The notes under the pieces are model-generated. The model saw nothing but the letters and a program-made list of their open reading frames with translations. It was not told the DNA's origin and did no database searches. The position numbers were made by a program, and so were the translations under genes. From Silene latifolia (lineage: Eukaryota; Streptophyta; Magnoliopsida; Caryophyllales; Caryophyllaceae), in assembly GCF_048544455.1 (NCBI RefSeq), contig NC_133537.1:313492238-313556237 (forward strand): 64,000 nucleotides of DNA, in the 5' to 3' direction. Shown here in pieces: positions 57,501 through 64,000 of the stretch (its first letter is position 1; each line of letters begins with the position of its first letter).

Positions 57501-60500
57501 GACTAAGAATGCTGCGAACGAGTCTGTACAGGTTTGTGATGTTTGACTTCTTTTGATTTTCTTTGCTTCAAGCATACTGAGCTGCTGCATACATCTTAGG
57601 CAAATGCTTTTGGATATCATTTGGAGAAATGAAGCAAAGTGCCTCATCTACTCTACTCATTTTTGTACAAACGTAGTACCTTTTCTGTTAACTTTTGTCA
57701 TGTTATTTTGTTGGAGATTGGCCGATTGGGATACAACCTTATAAATAAAAGCCTACATTGTGGGTATTTGGTCATTTGGTGGTGCCCTCTAACCGGGGTT
57801 TAGTCAGTAAAAGGGATTTTATCTATCTTTAGCCTTTACTTTGTGGGTGGAGTTGACGTTTTGGGAACCGGGTTTGGGTCATTTGATGTGTCAATATCTT
57901 GTTTAATTGAAAGTATGCCTTGCTTGTTTGGATTCTTCTTGGTAGTTGACGTGAGATTGATTCTCTTTCACTACGGAATACTATTATTCCCTTGGACAAT
58001 TAGTAGAGTTAGTCCATGAAAGAGAATCAGAAGTTAGGTGAGCCAAACTTATGTAAGAACAAACATTTTGCGTTCAAATTCAGCAATACAACCTTACTTT
58101 CGCCTTTAAAAAGGCACATCACTCGCGGTCGAAAATTATTTCACCCTCGGAATATACTTTTAGAATAACAAGCAAGAGAAACATGTGTATGACAGGGACT
58201 CTTAGAGGCTCCCGTTGTGAGAAAAATAGAGCTGTATGACCAGTGGACGTAAAGCCTATCTGGTCTTTTCCCTCCGCAAGAAATAGACTATGTCTACTGT
58301 GGCCCTCTGTCATGATCTATGTTGCTTCGACACGGCTGATTTGGGGCCATACCCGTGTCGACCCGACCCGACACAGATCCCGGTACGGAATCCGTACCGG
58401 ATCCGGCAGGTGACATGCCGACACTGCTACTAGAGTCGAGCAGATAATTGTTGGAAAGATGGAGACTCATAAAAAGAAATTAGCTTACCTTATCATTGCC
58501 GATGACTTGTTACAATACACGGCTAAGCCGGCCATTTTAGCGGTGGACAATTTCAGTCACGTGAAGGTGGATGGAGGCGGCTTTAGTGTTTTGGTAGGGT
58601 TTCTGCTGGTGAAGTGCTCTTACGTGGGCCTTATTATGTTGGGCCTTCTACTTAAATGTGTTTTTAACTTGCAGTAAAAACAAAAAAGTTGCCTTTATCA
58701 TTATTAAAGAACACGTGGCCAACAAGCAGTAAATGCCTCTCTTCCAATTACACAACACGTGCTAGTCCACCAAACATCTACTCATGTTATTTATTTTGGT
58801 TATTCTATGTTGAATTACAAATTACAAAGTTCAACTAATAACCCTTTTTTACAACTAATAAAAATATAGACTTCATACTTGGTATTTTGTTTTTATAAAA
58901 TTTTAGACTTTTAGCCGTGTCCCAGTACCCGAGTCCAAATTTTGGACAGGGTCCCCGTGTCTCCAATTTTTGATTTTGGAGTACCCGACACTCGGATCCG
59001 TACCCGTGTCCGACACCCGTACCCGTGTCTGAGCAACATAGGTCATGATATAGGATGATGGCTAGAAATTAAATACTCCGTAATACTCTTTAAATGTTGA
59101 AATGAAAGAAGTAATTAAACTGAGGTAGGTGAGATGCAAAAACATACTCCCTCCTGGTCTATTTAATCTTCCCTTTTTACTTATGGGGATTAATCATCTT
59201 TTCTTTCCTATTTCCTTATTTGGACATTATCGTCTCTGTGTGGAGAAAAATACCCTCACCCTTCTACTAACTTAACATACCAAGATACCCCACCCATCCA
59301 CTTGACATTTCAGCTTCATTCCGTTATAACTCTCCTGCCTTAACCCACCCCACCACCACCACTGACACCGGGGGCCCGTCAGCTGAAACTGCCAATGAAA
59401 TGGCCTGCTGCCTTAACCCGCCCCACTACCACCACCACTGACACCGGGGCCCTTTCATCTGAAAGTGCCAAGGAAATGGCCTCCTACCCACTTCCATCAG
59501 CAATATCCCTACAACTTCACTCGAAAAGACCCTTTAAAACACGCATCACCACCCATAAAACACCCACCCTAGTCTCGAAAATCCAACCTCACCTGGAATC
59601 CCCTTCGGCCCTTCCCTCACACGCGAAAAACATAGATATAGGATTTTCAAGGATAGGAGAGGGCGTTTTGAGGGCAGTGGATGGATTTTTAATGGTTGAG
59701 GTGGGTGGTTCGTAGGGTGGGGGAAGGGTATTCTGGGATGGTGGGTTGTATTGGTGATGCTTGAAGCTGGATTTGTGGTGGCTTGGTGGTGTTTAGAGTT
59801 GGGTTCTGGTGGATTGGTGATGTTTGCAGTGGTTTGACAGTGTTTAGGGTTGGGTTGCAGTGAATTGGTGATGTTTGCAGTGGTTTGACAGTGTTTAGGG
59901 ATGGGTTGCGGCGGTTTGATGGTATTTGGGTTGGGTTACTTACGACGCTTAGGTGGTGTATGGGGCTTAGTTGCGGTGGCTTTGGGCTATGTGGGTGGTG
60001 GTTGGGGATGGTTTGGTGGTGGTTAAGGGTTGATTGGTGGTGGTTGGGGTTTTGTTTCAGGGTGTTTGTGGCGAAGTGAATGAGCGATGTTGGGTAAGCC
60101 ATAAGAGCCTAAGAGGCATGTGAGAGAGGTAGACGGGTAAATTTGCTATCTTCCTTAATTTTTGTCCTCAATATAAAGAGGGAGATTAAATAGACTAGGG
60201 GGAGTACGACTTTTCAGTTCACTTCATTGATGTGGAACATACGTAACAATAGGTTTGGATTGTAAATGTAAAGCAGGCGTAGTTTTTCATAGGGGCGCTT
60301 GAAGATATTTTAGGTATGGGAGAATTACAGTAGTTCTCCAACCATTGTTTGAGATGGAACACTAGAAGAAGATCATTAAATTCTCACAAGTCACCACATT
60401 TTTCAAATCTATATATTGGCGCTTTTCACCAGAATATGGGTCTGGTCCAATTGGGTGAGTGGGTTGGAAATTAAGACCTTTTGTGGGAATTTGGGCATTG

Positions 60501-61181
60501 GTCTTTGAACAGGAGTTAGCTATGACAGTGCTTGTTATTGACTTATCATAGACGAACAAAGAATTAAGTAGTCCCGATCGAAAGGGAAAAGATATTAGAT
60601 AATTTACTCTAGTTTAAGAAAATATAGTTTAAAAGAGATGTAAAACCATCTATTTTCTTGGAAATTGGAAGTTGGTTTGATTTACTGCTGGAATATCGGT
60701 GCATGGATCATATCAAACATAGTTTTAGCTTGTGTGTTTAAGGTAGAGACTCAAGACTCGAGTATATACCAGAGATGACCTTGACCTCGAAGTCGTGATG
60801 CCTTGATTGTTGATAACTTGATGCCTTCGAGAAATCGAGTTCTCCCTCTTTGCTGCATATGAGTTACAGGAGTATATTTTCCAATTTGATATAAATTTTT
60901 TCATAACTTGCATTTAGTATAATAACTTCTAATACGAGTACAAATTGTTTTAATAATTTTTTTCATTTTGACCTATTGAACAATACGTGCAGATGGGCAT
61001 TGGAAGGAAGTGGAAAGAGGTCATCGATGTCACTGATAAGATCAATTACGGCTTTCATGTAAGTTCTCTGCTTCTCCCTCCTTTTAAATCAATCGCATCT
61101 GTCATTGCGTAGACGGTTTTATAGAGCTTGTGATCTTAAATTTTACAGGATAGGAATTCCAAAAGCCGGTACAGTGTTTAA
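54548..61181 (+). CDS. eIF(iso)4E: Eukaryotic initiation factor eIF(iso)4E, mRNA cap-binding
   Basis: Binds the 7-methylguanosine cap of mRNA and, with eIF(iso)4G, recruits ribosomes in the cytosol. Exons are 54548-54753, 57114-57282, 57406-57531, 60993-61058 and 61149-61181, all GT-AG and in phase, giving 199 residues. The family order is intact: [22 protein letters not shown] with cap-stacking Trp51, [25 protein letters not shown] with Trp97 and Glu98, [24 protein letters not shown] and [17 protein letters not shown]. Cys102 and Cys141 correspond to the pair known to form a disulfide in plant eIF4E. Length and the PKQGAAWG segment place it with eIF(iso)4E rather than eIF4E. Introns 1 and 3 are long (2.4 and 3.5 kb) and carry repeats and transposons. 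In many crops this gene is a recessive potyvirus susceptibility factor. Confidence 0.96.
54920..56230. repeat. ~235-bp tandem repeat array in eIF(iso)4E intron 1
   Basis: About five diverged units recur with the same order of words: GTTTAATTGAT, GGGTAGCTTGT, AATTTGTGGGGTTTATGAAC, CATTTTGTTGATGGAAGTT, GGGGGTTTCTCTTTTTAGGG, GTTACTTTTGATTT and TATGGTTTTAATG. Units start near 54925, 55171 and 55405, then less regularly near 55820 and 56045. Non-coding and old. Confidence 0.75.
56406..56670. mobile_element. Tourist-like MITE (PIF/Harbinger) in intron 1
   Basis: Starts GGATTCGTTTGGTTGC and ends GTAACCAAACGACCCC, with TAA at both sides (56403-56405, 56671-56673). Short inverted repeats with a TAA duplication define Tourist elements. 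265 bp, interior has AATTCATG words. Confidence 0.8.
58317..59041. mobile_element. hAT-like non-autonomous element in intron 3
   Basis: The ends are inverted: CTATGTTGCTTCGACACGG and, at the right, CCGTGTCTGAGCAACATAG. The 8-bp duplication GTCATGAT lies at 58309-58316 and 59042-59049. An 8-bp duplication fits hAT. 725 bp. Subterminal GTACCCGTGTC-like words recur several times near both ends. The short open frame inside (58459-58677) has no recognised similarity. Confidence 0.82.
59147..60204. mobile_element. Large Mariner/Stowaway-type element with GC-rich filler in intron 3
   Basis: The ends CTCCCTCCTGGTCTATTTAA and, inverted, TTAAATAGACTAGGGGGAG, with TA on both sides (59145-59146, 60205-60206), are Stowaway-like, but the element is 1058 bp. 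The interior is GC-richer than its surroundings and has two tandem duplications: a unit of about 74 bp at 59335-59480 (ACCACCACTGACACCGGGG) and one of about 63 bp near 59816-59940 (GATGTTTGCAGTGGTTTGAC). No transposase is visible. Confidence 0.75.
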
Positions 61182-61879
61182 GAACCAGGACCTGGAATTA
61201 GCAGTTGATTTCAATGTTATACTTTTGCTCTCTTAAAATTTGTACTCGGAACACACGGAGTATTTCATTTCAAGTTTTGTTTCGTACAATTTGTTGTTTT
61301 GATTTTGAATTTAAGTCCCTTGCTTAATTTGAATGACCTGTTTTGTACTTTTATAATGAAGTGTGACAGTTCTTAGACTTGGTAGCGGTCATAGAGGCCT
61401 AAATCTTGTTGCGATAACATTGCGGTGGATATCACATCAAAATGCAAGAGACAATCAAGGACAATGCATTGGTATTAAAATCGCTATGGTCTTTCTACGT
61501 TCATATTTCCAGGGAAGTAAGCTATAGCCTATGGGTGTGTTGATGCGTTTACGTCTCGGTCTGTGGCTGATAATTGCAAATTATTAAGCGTTTGCCATTT
61601 CGTGGTGTAGAATATACCTTTGCTTATTACATTTATCAAGGCGGAAAAAAAGAGGGGCACAGCCGACTGCAAAAAAACTGATACGTCTAATATAAAATGG
61701 TAAAATCATCGAACAATGATCATCGCGGTTTTTGTGGGTAAAAAAACCCAAACAACTGAAGAATGGACAAATATTATGCAAAACCTCAATTGTATTATCT
61801 ACAAAATGACATCTACATGAAGAAATTCTGAATATGCCAATATCATTTCTAGCTAAATAAATTCCATTCAATTTTCATC
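61182..61879. other. Convergent intergenic region between eIF(iso)4E and PGR5
   Basis: The 3' UTRs of both genes lie here. The 698 bp hold no other gene. Confidence 0.6.
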
Positions 61880-62391
61880 TCATGCAAGGAACCCTAGTTT
61901 TTCTCCATTCTTTTTTGCCAACCGGATCAACCCTTGTCTTTGTTTCGCATCTGCTCCAATCGACTTGCAAAACTCAGTGATCACCTATTACAAAAGTTTA
62001 GTTTAACCATTTAGAGACGACAACAACAACGAGAATAATTTAGGATCAACTAACCTGAATCGTACACTTTGAACACTTGTTAAGGAAACCATGTATGTAT
62101 TTACGTAGGACATTTAGTTTTACGTACCTGTGAATGAAGGGCTATTGCTTTTCCTCTAAGTTGGTTAAACCGTTTTTTACCAACAATGTCCCTAGTAACC
62201 ATCACTATGGGTGCAAAGAGACCTTTCCCTTCGTTAACGTTCTTCATCATGGGTTGAGCACGTGTCGGTTTGCTCAAAATCCGTCCACGAGCCAGGACGG
62301 AATTGGCTAGCATTGCGTGGTTATCACCAGAGGCGAAAGACGAGCCTAGACCGGTTTTGAACCCGGTTGCGGTGATTGAAGAAGTGGCCAT
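61880..62391 (-). CDS. PGR5: PGR5, proton gradient regulation 5, chloroplast
   Basis: Small thylakoid-associated protein needed for antimycin-sensitive cyclic electron flow around photosystem I, acting with PGRL1 and protecting photosystem I under fluctuating light. Exons are 62391-62128 and 61984-61880 with a 143-bp GT-AG intron, phase 0, giving 122 residues. Residues 1 to about 46 are a Ser/Ala-rich chloroplast transit peptide. The mature part is almost identical to known PGR5: MMKNVNEGKGLFAPIVMVTR, GKKRFNQLRGKAIALHSQ, ITEFCKSIGADAKQRQGLIR and KNGEKLGFLA. The single mature cysteine is Cys94, which is the conserved one. The transit peptide is a few residues shorter than in Arabidopsis. The frame is intact. 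Confidence 0.97.
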
Positions 62392-62764
62392 CTATGAAAC
62401 TTCTTTAGCTCCCTAGGTTGAACATACAAGGTTTTGTTGATTCTATTGATGTTTGTGGACTTAGAAATTTGAAGAATCAAAGAGTTGTGGTTTAGTTTTG
62501 TAGCATGAGATGAGGATGTCTTTAGGTGTTTAATTGAGAGCCACATAATGTAAGGTTGTGCTTGGAGCTTTTTAGTAATTTTTGTAGGTCATGTTATTCG
62601 CATGGTCCTAGAATAATTTGGAGAAAATATGATTATAGCCTCTTAATTCACTTCTTAAATGGGGACCTACCTAGATTTCAATTTGTTGATTTTATTTATG
62701 GCCGTTAATTTGGAGACCAATATAGTACGGAGTATATAGTACTAGTCTCGTTCACTTAATCGTA
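62392..62764 (-). promoter_or_regulatory. Upstream region of PGR5
   Basis: AT-rich 5' leader and promoter territory for the minus-strand gene. I see no certain TATA box or repeat end before the MITE at about 62765. Confidence 0.4.
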
Positions 62765-62941
62765 AGATAAATTCACCTACAAGATAGTCTCACGATAACA
62801 ATATTGTGAGATCTCTCACATAAAACGTGGTTACTTTTACTATTTTTTGTTTCCTGTTTTTTGGTTAACTATTACCGTGTTTAATGATTTGTCTCATAGT
62901 ACTCTAATATATAGTATGAGACAAGTTATAGGAGACTTACT
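62765..62941. mobile_element. MITE of the GAGAC/GTCTC type upstream of PGR5
   Basis: ACAAGATAGTCTCACGATAA near the left and TATGAGACAAGTTATAGGAG near the right are imperfect inverted relatives. About 177 bp, non-coding. Confidence 0.45.
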
Positions 62942-62999
62942 TCAACCATAATTAACTTCCTAAAAACTTGAATAAACCGTTAATAGGTATATAATGGGC

Positions 63000-63240
63000 T
63001 ATTTTATGTTGTATACTTGGTCTATTAAGACCTTTTCTTTCTGGCTTATTTTTTCACTTCATTGATTCAATTGAAAGCTTTATTCAATTCATTGAAATTT
63101 CGATTCGATTCAATTCAACTCTGATTCATTACTTCAAATTTCACTTTCTATTTATTGATTCGGCTACCACTCCTCCATTTGTTCAAATTTCACTCAACTC
63201 ACCACTCCTGGTTCACTCCACTAAATTCATCCAATATCTT
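63000..63240. repeat. Decayed TTCATTGATTCAATTG-type repeat
   Basis: CCTTTTCTTTCTGGCTTATT at about 63031 resembles the start of the element at 63522, followed by TTCAATTCA-like words. Probably an older, diverged copy. Confidence 0.4.
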
Positions 63241-63269
63241 TGCGAATCTTAAACTTAATAGTTTTTATC

Positions 63270-63271
63270 AA

Positions 63272-63338
<67 letters not shown>

Positions 63339-63349
63339 TGTTATTTGTT

Positions 63350-63426
<77 letters not shown>

Positions 63427-63441
63427 TACTACTATTATTAC

Positions 63442-63520
<79 letters not shown>
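63270..63520. repeat. TTA/CTT compound microsatellite
   Basis: About 250 bp of nearly uninterrupted TTA triplets, with a run of about 13 CTT triplets at 63445-63482. The translated poly-Tyr/Ile/Leu frames are artefacts. Confidence 0.95.
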
Positions 63521-63521
<1 letters not shown>

Positions 63522-63700
63522 GGCCCTGTTCTTTCTGGCTTTTTAGAGCCGAATCGAATCGAATCGAACTAAATGGAGTGAATAATTGAATCGAATCGAA
63601 TGGAGTGAATCGAATCGAATCGAAATGGATTGAATCGAATCGAATAGAAGTTTGGTCATTTGAATCGAACTAAACGGAATAAAGCTCAACTGAACTGAAA
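63522..63700. mobile_element. GGCCCTGTTCTTT-type MITE with GAATC tandem words
   Basis: It begins GGCCCTGTTCTTTCTGGC and continues with GAATCGAATCGAATCG-like pentamer repeats. The right end is not clear. Same style as 3750-4036 and 10168-10428. Confidence 0.5.
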
Positions 63701-64000
63701 TAATCATATTAATATTAATAATAATAATATTTATTATTATTGTTATTATCAACTATAATTATACTAATATTTATAGTATAATACTATTTATATTAATATT
63801 AATATTTTTAAGAAAAAGATTATAATATTATATATGAATAATCATAAATTATAATAATGAAAAAATAGTAATTTTTTTACTCATAGTATTCTTAATAAAA
63901 ATAATAAATAATAATGTCAATATTAATAATGATATTAGTAAAAATAATTGTTTCGAGTAAAAACACTCAAGTAAGCGTTGCTCGAATCCGGGTCGGGTCA
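63701..64000. other. AT-rich window end
   Basis: ATT/AAT-rich sequence. The last bases (CCGGGTCGGGTCA) look like another decayed GACCCG repeat. Confidence 0.4.

Noticed and set aside
59395-60102. Open frames of 106 and 137 codons in eIF(iso)4E intron 3
   Set aside because: They run through tandem-repeat filler of a Mariner-like element and show Pro/His/Asn-rich repetitive translation only.
63155-63589. Open frames with poly-Tyr, poly-Ile and poly-Leu
   Set aside because: Translation of a TTA/CTT microsatellite.

Overview
The window is nuclear DNA from a flowering plant, probably a Caryophyllales eudicot. That guess rests on the MITE and LTR styles and is not proven. It is AT-rich and intron-bearing, with plastid-targeted and cytosolic plant proteins and a dense load of plant transposons. 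Four host genes are supported: a secreted GH28 polygalacturonase-like enzyme (minus, 5065-8728), a DUF3527 protein (minus, 38398-40706), the cap-binding translation factor eIF(iso)4E (plus, 54548-61181) and the chloroplast protein PGR5 (minus, 61880-62391). I rebuilt their exons by hand from splice sites and reading phase; all four read cleanly. A fragment of a TMKL1-like receptor kinase gene (about 52021-52305) is a pseudogene.

Layout: 1-2460 holds about four copies of a promoter-like repeat, one carrying a Stowaway MITE. 2.6-4.5 kb holds further MITEs, including a foldback one with a 9-bp target duplication. 5.1-8.9 kb is the polygalacturonase gene. 10.4-16.8 kb is a minus-strand Ty1/copia element with nearly identical LTRs but decayed coding. 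A SINE with a 17-bp target duplication follows at 17.2 kb. 17.5-34.2 kb is one Mutator-like element that swelled by nested insertion: a Ty3 element sits in it, and inside that are pieces of two Athila/Tat-type elements, a chromovirus fragment with a chromodomain, and a solo LTR. A solo Cassandra LTR carrying a 5S rRNA-like promoter lies 31 bp beyond. 34.6-38.4 kb is MITE-rich intergenic DNA, then comes the DUF3527 gene. 43.3-53.1 kb is bracketed by inverted repeats and contains a Helitron, MITEs, a Gag-only LTR element, a truncated LINE and the TMKL1 fragment. 54.3-62.4 kb holds eIF(iso)4E and PGR5, convergent and about 700 bp apart. The end of the window is TTA/CTT microsatellite and MITE debris.

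The most unusual signal is in the retroelements. LTRs and internal regions of unrelated families carry clusters of two to six short palindromes centred on CGATCG or CGGCCG, at roughly 20-25-bp steps. Two further non-coding signals stand out. Two different Athila/Tat-like elements share a 3' non-coding layout at matching distances from their LTRs. A MITE family keeps one core while exchanging matched palindromic words at both ends. The host genes do unrelated jobs (cell wall, translation, photosynthetic electron flow) and do not form a pathway or cluster.
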